This document shows, in pieces, positions 1 through 7,556 of a DNA stretch of 24,173 nt (within the stretch, counting starts at the first letter, position 1; the number at the start of each line of letters is the position of its first letter). Source of the DNA: Acidimicrobiales bacterium (GTDB taxonomy: Bacteria; Actinomycetota; Acidimicrobiia; Acidimicrobiales; Iamiaceae). The position numbers were made by a program, and so were the translations under genes. The stretch spans positions 1 to 24,173 of the forward strand of contig JAGQSI010000005.1 of NCBI GenBank assembly GCA_020439605.1. The letters run 5' to 3'. Under the pieces are notes generated by a model that was not told the origin of the DNA, did not search any database, and saw only the letters and a program-made list of their open reading frames with translations.

Positions 1-105
1 TTCATGCAAGGTAACGGAGCAAATACTTGGCATCTCAGGTTCACCGAGCGGACCCGCAATATTCGGGCGAAGAGGTATGCGAGCAGGCCGCCTGAGACTC
101 CATGG

Positions 106-834
106 TCAATTCTCGGGATTGTCCAAGGTGGCGGGCGCAATCAACCCAACGCCGTCTCTTTCCAGCACAGCTGGCGGAATGAGACCAACCCCCTCAGGAG
201 TTGTGGTGACCGGGCCCTGCGGAGTCGCGACCGGCGCGGTGGTTGAGGTCGTGGTTGTGGAGGTCGTGGTTGTGGAGGTCGTGGTTGTGGAGGTCGTGGT
301 GGGTGTTGTAGTCGTCGTGGTGGTAGGTGCTGTGGTCGTTGTGGCAGCAGCAGGTGTTGGCCGATACTGCTGTTGAGACGACGTGCCATTCCAGGTCACT
401 ACTGCGCCAACCACGACTCCGGCCGCCACCGCACCCACTGCAACCTTGGCCAAGCTGCTACTGAGGCGGGACTCGCGCAATCTCGAAACAAGCTCAGTTG
501 CTTCTTGTTGACCACCTCCAAGCACCTCAGCGATCTGCTCGCTCAGGTCCGAAGCGCTGAGATCTAGCGCGACAGACAACGCCTCAATGTCAGAGTCACG
601 AACTCGCAGTACGTCTGGAACCACTCCATTGCGCGAGCGCGCCACCAGATCCAGGTAGGCAACAAGGACCTCCCTGTTGCCAGCCGGGGACTCAATGCGT
701 TGCCCCAACCGCCCGATCGACAGCCAGCCGGTCGCGGCATCAAATACCAACCCGACGTCACTACGACGGTCGCGGGGCTGGTCCAAAGGAGTACTCACCA
801 CTCCATTATCCCTGTCCCACAGTCCAATTTCCAT
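106..834 (-). CDS. Hypothetical membrane protein with Thr-rich tail
   Basis: A 242-residue protein of unknown function. The N-terminal part, about residues 1-125, looks soluble, mixed and charged, with a helical stretch around 80-120. One membrane segment lies at about 130-147 (Val/Ala/Gly-rich), followed by a Thr/Pro/Ser-rich linker at about 163-200 built from TTTTS repeats. The C-terminus carries two copies of a GVGLI-x-PA-x-L motif. The layout suggests a bitopic protein with an extended outer tail, but no family was recognised. The start is uncertain: ATG at 834 has no clear ribosome site, and an in-frame GTG twelve codons later has AGGGAT about 9 bases ahead. It is divergent from the next gene, with only about 27 bp between them. 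Confidence 0.6.
   Translation of the reverse strand: MEIGLWDRDNGVVSTPLDQPRDRRSDVGLVFDAATGWLSIGRLGQRIESPAGNREVLVAYLDLVARSRNGVVPDVLRVRDSDIEALSVALDLSASDLSEQIAEVLGGGQQEATELVSRLRESRLSSSLAKVAVGAVAAGVVVGAVVTWNGTSSQQQYRPTPAAATTTTAPTTTTTTTPTTTSTTTTSTTTTSTTTTSTTAPVATPQGPVTTTPEGVGLIPPAVLERDGVGLIAPATLDNPEN
246..300. repeat. 15-bp tandem repeat encoding TTTTS units
   Basis: About 3.7 copies of a 15-bp unit (aggtcgtggttgtgg on the plus strand) lie inside the gene at 106-834. On the coding strand they specify the Thr-Ser-Thr linker. The period is a multiple of three, so unit gain or loss would keep the frame, and linker length may vary between strains. Confidence 0.85.
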
Positions 835-861
835 GGGTAATCAGGCCCTAGGCTCAACAAT

Positions 862-1119
862 GTGATCCTTCTCACCATTCTCGTGTTTGGGCTCGGCTTC
901 GGCTGGCTCGCCAACGTCATCATCGGCAACGGCTCGCATCCTCAGAACTGGGGCCAACTGTTGGCAGCTGGAGTAGGCGGATCATTCGTCGGAGGGCTGC
1001 TCATCAGCCTTCTATCAGGCGACGGTTTCAGTATTCGACCGTCGGGAATCATTGGTTCCATTGTTGGCGCAATCATTGTTCTCAGCGGTATCTACGCCCT
1101 GGAGGCTCGCCAAAAATGA
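862..1119 (+). CDS. GlsB/YeaQ/YmgE-type small membrane protein
   Basis: An 85-residue, very hydrophobic and Gly-rich protein with three predicted membrane segments. It begins MILLTILVFGLGFGWLANVI and ends with a GIIGSIVGAIIVL pattern. These are hallmarks of the transglycosylase-associated (GlsB/YeaQ/YmgE) family, found in stress regulons; the biochemical role is poorly defined. The start is GTG at 862. Its stop overlaps the next start by four bases (ATGA), so the two are probably translationally coupled. Confidence 0.72.
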   Translation: MILLTILVFGLGFGWLANVIIGNGSHPQNWGQLLAAGVGGSFVGGLLISLLSGDGFSIRPSGIIGSIVGAIIVLSGIYALEARQK

Positions 1120-1679
1120 CAGTTCCAACCACAACCACCATGAAGGTTCCCGGCTTCTTGCGATGGGGCCTACTCGGCGTCGGACTGATCGCTGCGGTTC
1201 TTGGTGTGGTGATGATTATTCATCCCTTCACCACTGCCAAGGTGCTCGCGATCATCATCGGCATCGAGTTGATCATCAGCGGAATCCTCGACCTGATCGA
1301 CAACCGCTACCCGAACAAGGTTGCTTCACTCCTTGCGGGCTTCGCAGGAATCGCAGCGGGTGTGTTGGTCATCTCTTGGCCCAAAGCAACTCTGTGGGTC
1401 ATTGCCATCATCGTCGGGATCAGTTTCTTGACCAGTGGAATCATGCATATCGCCGCTGGAATGACCAGTCAGGCAAAGTCCGGCGGTGCCAGAGGACTGC
1501 TTCTGGCGTCTGGCGTCTTGAGCACCACGATCGGTGCCGTTGCGTTGGTATGGCCTCGCGCCACAGTGGCGGTTCTTGCAGTGTTGTTCGGCCTCAGGCT
1601 GCTCGCAGTCGGCCTCACACAGGTGGGAGCCGGAGTCTTGTTGAACAAGGTTGAGGTCCAGGTGGAAACCTGGGATTGA
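1116..1679 (+). CDS. HdeD-like (DUF308) membrane protein
   Basis: A 187-residue membrane protein with about six hydrophobic segments arranged as repeated pairs. Motifs such as GVVMIIHPFTTAKVLAIIIG and the later ISWPKATLWVIAIIVG and LVWPRATVAVLAVLFG are the repeated P-x-T/A unit of DUF308/HdeD proteins. E. coli HdeD is linked to acid resistance; the function here is unknown. The ATG at 1116 overlaps the stop of the GlsB-like gene, pointing to a two-gene stress-type operon. It is convergent with the ABC operon that ends at 1730. Confidence 0.75.
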   Translation: MTVPTTTTMKVPGFLRWGLLGVGLIAAVLGVVMIIHPFTTAKVLAIIIGIELIISGILDLIDNRYPNKVASLLAGFAGIAAGVLVISWPKATLWVIAIIVGISFLTSGIMHIAAGMTSQAKSGGARGLLLASGVLSTTIGAVALVWPRATVAVLAVLFGLRLLAVGLTQVGAGVLLNKVEVQVETWD

Positions 1680-1694
1680 TCCCTAACCGCACCG

Positions 1695-1735
1695 GGTCGG
1701 CCTAACCAGGTCGGCCTAATCAGGTCGGCCTAGTA
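1695..1735. repeat. Three 14-bp direct repeats between convergent genes
   Basis: The unit ggtcggccta plus four variable bases occurs at 1695, 1709 and 1723 with an exact period of 14. The third copy contains the stop codon (CTA on the plus strand, 1730-1732) of the minus-strand ATPase gene. The self-complementary GGCC in each copy could form small stem-loops, but there is no T-run. Confidence 0.8.
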
Positions 1736-3322
1736 CGGCGAAGCGCCAAACCTTCCAGCAAGCAGATCCTTGGTCACCTGGTGCGAGGGGTTGGCCAGTA
1801 CCTCAGCAGCGAGACCTTCCTCGACAACTTGGCCTGCATCGAGCACCATCAGATGGTCAGCCACCAATGCCAACTCGAGGTCATGGGTTACCAGCATTAT
1901 GGCGATTTCGCGTTTCTCTCTGATCGCGCTCAACGCGTCCAGGACCTGAACCTGAATCTCGCGGTCCAGTGCGGAGGTGGGTTCATCCAGAACCAGCGCT
2001 CTCGGTTCGGGAAGCAGCGCCCGAGCAATTGCAACCCTGGCAATTTCACCTCCGCTGAGAGCACGAGGCTTTCGAGTCAGGAACTCCTCGCCAAGGCCCA
2101 CCGCCTTGAGCACATCGCGAGCCCGAGAGATCCGATCTTCGCGGTCCCTGCCCACACCTTGGACTCGCTGTGCCTGAACCAGGGCATGGGCGATGCTTCT
2201 GCGAGGGTTCAATGCCCCCCGTGGATCTTGAACCACCAGCTGAATGACCGAAGAGAGCTTCGTCAACTCCTGGGGTTCCACGAACCGACCATCAACCTCT
2301 ACCGAACCGGAGGTGGGGACATCCGCCCCGCACAACAAACGCGCCAAGGTTGACTTTCCTGAGCCCGAAGGGCCAACCACCGCCACAAGCCGTTGAGAAT
2401 GAAGTTCAATACTCACCCCGCCCAGCGCCTTGACCTCGGACTCCATGCCATGTGACCTGCACAGCAGCCGCCCAGCTACCACCGGCACTGCATCGGAGCC
2501 TGAGCTCACGGCCAGGGTTGGTGACGAAGTGGCTCCGAGGAGGGCCTTGGTCCGCTCATGGCTCGGATTACTGAACACCTCAGATGTGGCACCGCTTTCC
2601 ACCACCTCACCTGAGTCAAGCACCACAACTTTGTGGGCGATCGCACCGGCAAGCTCGAGGTCGTGCGTTACCAGCACCATCCCAGCTCCGCTGCGGGAGC
2701 GTTGTGTATCGAGTAGCTCAATGGTGGTGCGTGCCACGGACGCGTCCAATGATCCGGTCGGCTCATCAGCCACGATCAGCGCAGGACTGCGCCCCAGCGT
2801 TGCCATGGCCAGCACCAGCCGGTGCAACTGTCCCCCGGAGAACTGCTGCGGAAGATCTCCGGGCCTGTCGAGCACCGCTTCTAGCCCAAGCTCGACGAAC
2901 TCGCTTTCGTATCGTTGCAGTGGCTGCTCTCCCAGATACCAGGTGAGCTGTTTGCCTACCGAGACGCTTGGTACCAGTGATCTTCCAGCATGTTGAGGTA
3001 CCAGGACAACCGATGATCCCCGCGCAACGTTCCACTTGTGCTGGGACACGTCTGTGAGGTCTTGTCCACCGATGAGCAGCCGGCTCGCCGTTGCTTGGCC
3101 AGAGGTAGTGCTCAGCCCGAGAAGCGCCCGACAGATGCTGCTCTTGCCACTTCCAGAAGCACCAACCACCGCCACCACTTCGTCAGCAGCAACATCCAGG
3201 TCGACAGAACGAACAGCCTCCAATTGAGCTGAACCGGACCCGTACCTGACAACTAGTCCCCGAAGCTCAAGCGCAGGCGAACAAGCGCTGGTCGGCATCG
3301 ATTCGAGATTGGAGTTGCTCAC
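1730..3322 (-). CDS. Double-ATPase subunit of peptide-type ABC importer (DppD-DppF fusion)
   Basis: A 530-residue protein with two complete ABC ATPase domains. Domain 1 has Walker A GASGSGKSS (54-62), signature FSGGQ (161-165), Walker B ending ADEPTG (185-190) and switch His 220. Domain 2 has Walker A GPSGSGKST (317-325), Q-loop QDPRGALNP (365-373), signature LSGGE (422-426), Walker B LVLDEPTS (443-450) and His 480. Each domain ends in an NPSH motif typical of Opp/Dpp ATPases (about 252 and 511). It would energise the two permeases upstream in the same operon. The GTG start overlaps the stop of the binding-protein gene (GTGA). Substrate cannot be read from the ATPase; heme, peptides or nickel chelates are all possible. 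Confidence 0.9.
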   Translation of the reverse strand: MSNSNLESMPTSACSPALELRGLVVRYGSGSAQLEAVRSVDLDVAADEVVAVVGASGSGKSSICRALLGLSTTSGQATASRLLIGGQDLTDVSQHKWNVARGSSVVLVPQHAGRSLVPSVSVGKQLTWYLGEQPLQRYESEFVELGLEAVLDRPGDLPQQFSGGQLHRLVLAMATLGRSPALIVADEPTGSLDASVARTTIELLDTQRSRSGAGMVLVTHDLELAGAIAHKVVVLDSGEVVESGATSEVFSNPSHERTKALLGATSSPTLAVSSGSDAVPVVAGRLLCRSHGMESEVKALGGVSIELHSQRLVAVVGPSGSGKSTLARLLCGADVPTSGSVEVDGRFVEPQELTKLSSVIQLVVQDPRGALNPRRSIAHALVQAQRVQGVGRDREDRISRARDVLKAVGLGEEFLTRKPRALSGGEIARVAIARALLPEPRALVLDEPTSALDREIQVQVLDALSAIREKREIAIMLVTHDLELALVADHLMVLDAGQVVEEGLAAEVLANPSHQVTKDLLAGRFGASPY

Positions 3323-4893
3323 TCCTCTACGAACCGCAGCTCGTGTAGCGCCAGCCGACTGGTGCGCAGGTTGGAGACATCCAACTTGCTGAGTTCCTTG
3401 CGTTGGGCAATGGCCAACTTCGGATAGGCCGGCGGGATGATGGCGCCTTGCTCAGCAACCCTACGGTTCACGTTACGCAAAGCCTCGTCTCGGGCGTCCT
3501 CATCCGATGTCTGCCAGATCTCATCTAGCCAAGCATCCACCTCTGGGTCCGAGAAGCCGTTGGACAGCAGGTTCTGGGAATGGGCAGCGGCGAGAGTCAG
3601 ATAGTTGGCCGGCCCAGAGGTGAACCCGCTCTGGAAAGTGTTGGTCAACATGTCGTACTCATTGGCCAACCACGCGGAGGACCAGGGCCCCCCGGCCAAC
3701 TGCTGGATCGTCACCTTGACACCGACCTTCTCCCAGCCAGCCACCAGCACCTGGGCTACGTCTCGGCCGAGTTGGCCGGTTCCGGTGGTAATGGTGAAGT
3801 CCCTGCGGGTGGTCTTTGCCTTTGCCAATAGTTCCTTGGCCAGCTCGATCTGAGGTTCTGCGTCGAAGATCTCCAGTTCAGGGTCCCAACCTCTTTCGGA
3901 TGGTCCAATCGGGCCCTGACCTACGGTGGCGTGACCACCAAACACCCTTTCCACCACGCCAGCACGGTCCATGGAGACCGCTACAGCTTGACGAAAATCG
4001 GGATCCGAGAAGGGCTCTCGATGCATATTCACATAGGAAAGAAGGTCGAGCGGGGCATCGGCCAGAACCAGGTGAAGATCCTTGTGCTTTTCGACAGTTG
4101 CAACATCGAGGTGAGATACAGATGTGATCAGATCCACCTTGCCCTGCTGCAACGAGACAAGACGTGTGGCGGGATCTGTGAACACGGACATTTCAATGCG
4201 CTCGAACGCGCCGGGATCACCGCGGTAGTTCTTGTTCCGCTCCATGGTGAAGCTCTGGCCAGGAACGTAATCAACCAGTCTGTAGGGACCGGTCCCAACA
4301 ATCGTGTCTCGTTTGTTGGCTACATCTCGGTGAGTGATCGGAAGATTGGTGAGGTGCGACCTGAACAGCCCATAGGGCTTCACCATCTGGATCTTCACCG
4401 TGTGGGTGTCGACCTCTTCGAAGTATTGGACGTAATCCAAGAAGTAGGTGATCCACTCCGAACCTGCCGCCAGGTTCAACATGTGGTCCAACGTTGCCAC
4501 AACGTCTGCGGCTTCCAGCGGAGACCCGTCGTGGAAGGTGATTCCCTCTTTGATACGCACGGTCCATACCAAACCGTCCTCACTGATCTCTGGTTCACCA
4601 TCTGCCAGTAACGGAATCGAGCGAAGGTTCTCGTCGTATGCGTAGAGGGTTTCCACGATCGGCTCTGCCACCCACCTAGTTAGCTCCGAACCAGAATCCA
4701 GTGGGTTGATGTTGCCGGGGGCGCCGGCCAATCCAACCCGCAGGATCCCTTTGGCATGACGTGCGCTCACCCGACCTGACGTAGAACTAGACGAGCACGC
4801 CCCTAGCAGAGTTGGCCCGACAACAAGCGAACCTGCCGAAGCGGCGAGAAGACCCAGAGCTCTGCGCCGACTAATTGAACTTTCGGGTGTCAT
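3319..4893 (-). CDS. Family 5 substrate-binding lipoprotein (DppA/OppA-like)
   Basis: A 524-residue extracytoplasmic binding protein. The N-terminus has a twin-arginine motif SRRRALGLL (8-16) and lipobox LLGAC (acylated Cys33), so it is probably exported folded by Tat and lipid-anchored. The body shows SBP_bac_5 features: WTVRIKEGITFHDGSPLEAADVV early, GTGPYRL in the middle, and FRQAVAVSMDR later. I chose ATG at 4893 because it gives the signal peptide directly and overlaps the upstream permease stop (ATGA); an in-frame extension to 5007 lies inside that permease gene and looks non-coding. The family binds peptides, nickel and also heme (E. coli DppA, Haemophilus HbpA). Because the operon starts with heme oxygenase, heme is a reasonable inferred ligand, not a proven one. 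Confidence 0.88.
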   Translation of the reverse strand: MTPESSISRRRALGLLAASAGSLVVGPTLLGACSSSSTSGRVSARHAKGILRVGLAGAPGNINPLDSGSELTRWVAEPIVETLYAYDENLRSIPLLADGEPEISEDGLVWTVRIKEGITFHDGSPLEAADVVATLDHMLNLAAGSEWITYFLDYVQYFEEVDTHTVKIQMVKPYGLFRSHLTNLPITHRDVANKRDTIVGTGPYRLVDYVPGQSFTMERNKNYRGDPGAFERIEMSVFTDPATRLVSLQQGKVDLITSVSHLDVATVEKHKDLHLVLADAPLDLLSYVNMHREPFSDPDFRQAVAVSMDRAGVVERVFGGHATVGQGPIGPSERGWDPELEIFDAEPQIELAKELLAKAKTTRRDFTITTGTGQLGRDVAQVLVAGWEKVGVKVTIQQLAGGPWSSAWLANEYDMLTNTFQSGFTSGPANYLTLAAAHSQNLLSNGFSDPEVDAWLDEIWQTSDEDARDEALRNVNRRVAEQGAIIPPAYPKLAIAQRKELSKLDVSNLRTSRLALHELRFVEE

Positions 4894-5744
4894 TGAGTTG
4901 TCCTGTGGGAACGAGAGCTGAGGGCAGTGGCGGTGGCAGCCGAGGCGAAGTTGAGGCCAGTAATCCCAGCAACAAGTACAAAACCTGGGATGAACGCATA
5001 CCACCATGCGTTGCTGAGCAACTGAGTACCGGCTTCGGCCACTAGGCCGCCAAGCGTGGGGGTCGGTGGTGCGATGCCAAGGCCCAGAAAGCTAAGGCCT
5101 CCTTCGGCAAAAACCACAATGGCCAGTGCTAGTAGCGCTTGAGTGGCAACAACAGGCGCCAGATTCGGGAGCAGTTCGCCGGTGGCGAGTTCGAAACGTT
5201 TGACCCCAAGGCGTTGAAGCTCTCCCAGATAGGGCTCTTGTCTTTGCGCCATGGTGGCTGATCGCACAATCCGGGCAAAGAACGGGATGAATGCGATCCC
5301 CAAACAGATGGCGATTCGTGCGGGAGCAGACGGTTCAAACGGTCCGAGAGCATCCGAGCCTGGTCCTGCGGCGCCAAGCAGCAGCAACACCAGTATGAGC
5401 GGCGGCACTACCTGTGTGGTCTCCACGATCCGCATCACCACAACATCGAACCAACTGCCACTTCGCCACCCAGCAGCTATCCCAATTGGCATCGCTACAG
5501 CCACCGCAATCCCGACAGCCAACAGCGAGATGAACGCAGATGTCATCGCCCCTTCCCCCGTCCTTGACAGTAGGTCTCGACCGAGCGCATCAGTACCAAA
5601 GGGGTGAGCCGCCGATGGCGCCTCTAGGGGATCTGCATCCAAGCCCGTCGAGTTGCCACGAATTGTTCCTGCCGCTGCAACGACGAGAAAGAAGCCGAGG
5701 AAAACAATCGCGAGCGCGGCGGTAATTCTGGTTCCGGCGTTCAT
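4890..5744 (-). CDS. Peptide-type ABC permease (DppC-like)
   Basis: A 284-residue inner-membrane permease of the binding-protein-dependent family. After a first membrane segment (about 8-28) comes the DppC/OppC hallmark HPFGTDALGRDLLSR (about 47-61). Then follow several membrane segments and an EAA-like coupling loop around ELQRLGVKRFELATGELLPN, ending in a final hydrophobic helix. It pairs with the upstream DppB-like permease. The stop overlaps the start of the binding-protein gene (ATGA), and its ATG overlaps the end of the upstream permease gene. Confidence 0.9.
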   Translation of the reverse strand: MNAGTRITAALAIVFLGFFLVVAAAGTIRGNSTGLDADPLEAPSAAHPFGTDALGRDLLSRTGEGAMTSAFISLLAVGIAVAVAMPIGIAAGWRSGSWFDVVVMRIVETTQVVPPLILVLLLLGAAGPGSDALGPFEPSAPARIAICLGIAFIPFFARIVRSATMAQRQEPYLGELQRLGVKRFELATGELLPNLAPVVATQALLALAIVVFAEGGLSFLGLGIAPPTPTLGGLVAEAGTQLLSNAWWYAFIPGFVLVAGITGLNFASAATATALSSRSHRTTQ

Positions 5745-6706
5745 CGGGCACCAACGACTTTGGACTGGCGCGGATCCAACATGACAATCACTGTGTCCAC
5801 GATCAGGTTCACACCCAACATCACCAGTGCGGTGACCAGAGCACCGCCGAGAGCCATCGGCAGGTCCCCGCGAGTAAACGCCGTCACCAGGAGCTGACCT
5901 ATCCCTGGAAGCTGGAATACCGACTCGATCAGGACCGTACCGGTAAGTAGACCCGCCACCGCGAGCCCAGCCACCGACAAGACTCCCGGGGCGGCTCTTC
6001 GACCAGCGATATGCCAGAGCACGGTTCTCTCAGGAAGTCCGCATGCTCGTGCGAATGTGGCGTCGTCCTCTTCGAGCGCTGAGCCCAGCGAGGACTGGAC
6101 TGCCCGTGTAACCAGAGCAAACGCTCCCAGGCCCACAACTATTGACGGAAGAAACATGATCTTGAGGTTCTCGACCGGGTTCTCCCAGAACGCCACGTAG
6201 CTTCCGCCACCTGGCACCAACTCTGGCCACCGTTCTCCAACCACAACCAGACAGACAACGGCGAGCCAGTAGGACGGTACCGACACCGCGATAAGCGACG
6301 CGAATGAGACACCTATGTCGGTGAATGACCCTCTCTTACGCGCCGCCAACGCTCCCAGTCCAAGACCGGGCAGCACCACGAAGACCGTGGCCAACACCCC
6401 GAGTTCGCCAGACACGGGAGCCACAGACAGGACCGCTCCAGCTACCGAAGAACCGTCGTAATAGGAGGACCCCAGGTCCCCACGCGCTGCGTTGGAGATG
6501 AACAACCAGAAACGTTGCGGCGCTGACTTGTCCAAACCTCGTTCACGTTCGATTGCAGCCCTAGCTTCTGGGTCCGCCACGACAGTGGCCCCGAAATTGT
6601 CCGATGGTTCGCCGGGCGCGGCTTCCATCAACGCGAAGATCGCCGCTAGCGCTAGAAGCACCGTCAACAACAACGCTCCGGCGCGTTTGGCTACGAACCA
6701 GATCAC
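5741..6706 (-). CDS. Peptide-type ABC permease (DppB-like)
   Basis: A 321-residue permease. It starts with VIWFVAKRAGALLLTVLLALAA, the usual RRxxxxxxxxxxL-type first helix of DppB proteins, then EAAPGEP and ERERGLDKSAPQRFWLFISN, as in the family. The C-terminal half has the EAA-like loop (ARACGLPERTVLWHIAGRRA) and ESVFQLPGIGQLL, another DppB landmark. I prefer GTG at 6706, with GGA about 8 bases ahead, over the longer frame to 6796, because the extra 30 residues run into the end of the heme oxygenase gene. It lies 58 bp downstream of that gene on the same strand with no strong terminator between, so co-transcription is likely. Confidence 0.88.
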   Translation of the reverse strand: MIWFVAKRAGALLLTVLLALAAIFALMEAAPGEPSDNFGATVVADPEARAAIERERGLDKSAPQRFWLFISNAARGDLGSSYYDGSSVAGAVLSVAPVSGELGVLATVFVVLPGLGLGALAARKRGSFTDIGVSFASLIAVSVPSYWLAVVCLVVVGERWPELVPGGGSYVAFWENPVENLKIMFLPSIVVGLGAFALVTRAVQSSLGSALEEDDATFARACGLPERTVLWHIAGRRAAPGVLSVAGLAVAGLLTGTVLIESVFQLPGIGQLLVTAFTRGDLPMALGGALVTALVMLGVNLIVDTVIVMLDPRQSKVVGAR

Positions 6707-6764
6707 TGATCTATCCAAACAAAGCCGTAGGGGCCAGCGCCAAGCAGCGACGCTGGGATTAGGA

Positions 6765-7418
6765 CTACTTGGCCAGGTAGCGAGCCAGTTCGCCAAACAC
6801 GTCCGTGTTGCAGTTGTAGGCCTCTTGGACCTCGGCGATCATTTCTTCTTGCTGCTCGTGTGACCAGTTCAAACCATCGAGAAGCTCGCGGTAGTGGTTG
6901 CGGTAGGCGTTTGCGTCGTCGATCTGGGTGAACTGGGCAAAGCGCCCGCCGTAGCCGTCCTTGAACTCGTAAACCCGTGCAGCTACACGTCCAATCATCT
7001 TTCCGCCCGAAAGATCGCCGAGATAGCGCGTGTAGTGATGAGCGAGGTGAGCAACTGGATTGGCAGTCGTGGCTTCCAGCCGTGCGCAGTAGCGAACAGT
7101 TGCTGGCGAAGCGGGGTAGACGCTCTTCCAGTCTGGGCCGGCCAGATCCACCAGGTCCGCGTCCAGCGCTTCCAATCGATAGAGCTTCTCGTCGATGAAT
7201 GCACCGATATCGGGATCCGAAGCAAAAGCCTTGCTGACCCTTTCGAGCACCTCGTACGCGTACTGATGCTGGGCCAGCATGTCCACGTAACCCTCGAAGG
7301 GAACCTCGCCTTGCACGAGTGCGGTGGTGAAGCCCCCGCTCTCGGCGTTGCTGTGATCCATCGCAGTGCGGGTCCGGAGAAGATTCGACAGGGTGTTGAT
7401 TTCGGTTTCTGTGGACAA
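6765..7418 (-). CDS. hmuO: Heme oxygenase (HmuO-type)
   Basis: A 217-residue cytoplasmic alpha-helical enzyme that would cleave heme to biliverdin, CO and ferrous iron. The proximal heme ligand is His22 in LRTRTAMDHSNAES, and the flexible distal helix is RYLGDLSGGK (131-140), followed by MIGRVAARVY. The length fits bacterial HmuO proteins. The start is TTG at 7418 with GGAGAG a few bases upstream. It is the first gene of the apparent operon with the Dpp-like transporter and is divergent from the iron-box-controlled surface proteins. The 140-bp divergent region suggests shared control by iron. Confidence in the family is high; the gene symbol follows the corynebacterial homologue. Confidence 0.92.
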   Translation of the reverse strand: MSTETEINTLSNLLRTRTAMDHSNAESGGFTTALVQGEVPFEGYVDMLAQHQYAYEVLERVSKAFASDPDIGAFIDEKLYRLEALDADLVDLAGPDWKSVYPASPATVRYCARLEATTANPVAHLAHHYTRYLGDLSGGKMIGRVAARVYEFKDGYGGRFAQFTQIDDANAYRNHYRELLDGLNWSHEQQEEMIAEVQEAYNCNTDVFGELARYLAK

Positions 7419-7444
7419 AGGTCTCTCCGGACGCGAGGAAATAC

Positions 7445-7457
7445 TGGCACGGTGCCA
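7445..7457. promoter_or_regulatory. 13-bp palindrome upstream of heme oxygenase
   Basis: The sequence tggcacggtgcca has perfect 6-bp arms around one central base, 27 bases upstream of the heme oxygenase TTG. It could be an operator (for example for the nearby TetR protein) or a small hairpin in the 5' leader. No second clear copy was found at the divergent region near 11,340, so the assignment is weak. Confidence 0.35.
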
Positions 7458-7520
7458 AAAGCTTTTTACGACAGTTTGTCATATTACCTGAACACATTGT
7501 CAACAACCGGTCACAGAACT

Positions 7521-7548
7521 TTGCGAAAGGGAGATGTTAGGTTACCTT
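7521..7548 (+). promoter_or_regulatory. Candidate promoter for the surface-protein operon
   Basis: A TTGCGA element (7521-7526) and a TACCTT element (7543-7548) are spaced by 16 bp. The -10-like element ends only 8 bases before the ATG at 7557, so transcription would begin at or next to the start codon and give a leaderless mRNA. No Shine-Dalgarno sequence lies at usable distance (GGGAGA at 7529-7534 is too far). The -10 element lies inside the iron box. Confidence 0.5.
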
Positions 7549-7555
7549 TACCTAC
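7537..7555 (+). promoter_or_regulatory. DtxR/IdeR iron box
   Basis: The 19-mer ttaggttacctttacctac matches the known DtxR/IdeR consensus (TTAGGTTAGCCTAACCTAA) at 15 of 19 positions, with the first eight bases exact. It overlaps the proposed -10 element and ends one base before the ATG at 7557. Iron-loaded repressor bound here would block transcription directly. This is the strongest regulatory signal in the window and ties the locus to iron supply. Confidence 0.78.
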
Positions 7556-7556
7556 A

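Noticed and set aside
1..105. Possible gene end at the left edge
   Set aside because: No frame with recognisable product or convincing start was found in this short stretch.
77..376. Plus-strand Val-rich open frame
   Set aside because: It is the antisense of the Thr-rich linker of the gene at 106-834.
1695..1720. ggtcggcctaacc as a second iron box
   Set aside because: It matches only part of the consensus, repeats with period 14, and lies between the 3' ends of convergent genes.
7481..7490. Half iron box (AGGTAA on the minus strand) for heme oxygenase
   Set aside because: Only one half-site fits; the other arm does not match, so no separate box is claimed for that gene.
6894..7556. In-frame upstream extension of the first surface-protein gene
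   Set aside because: It lies opposite the heme oxygenase gene, lacks the signal peptide at its start, and ATG 7557 directly follows the iron box and promoter.
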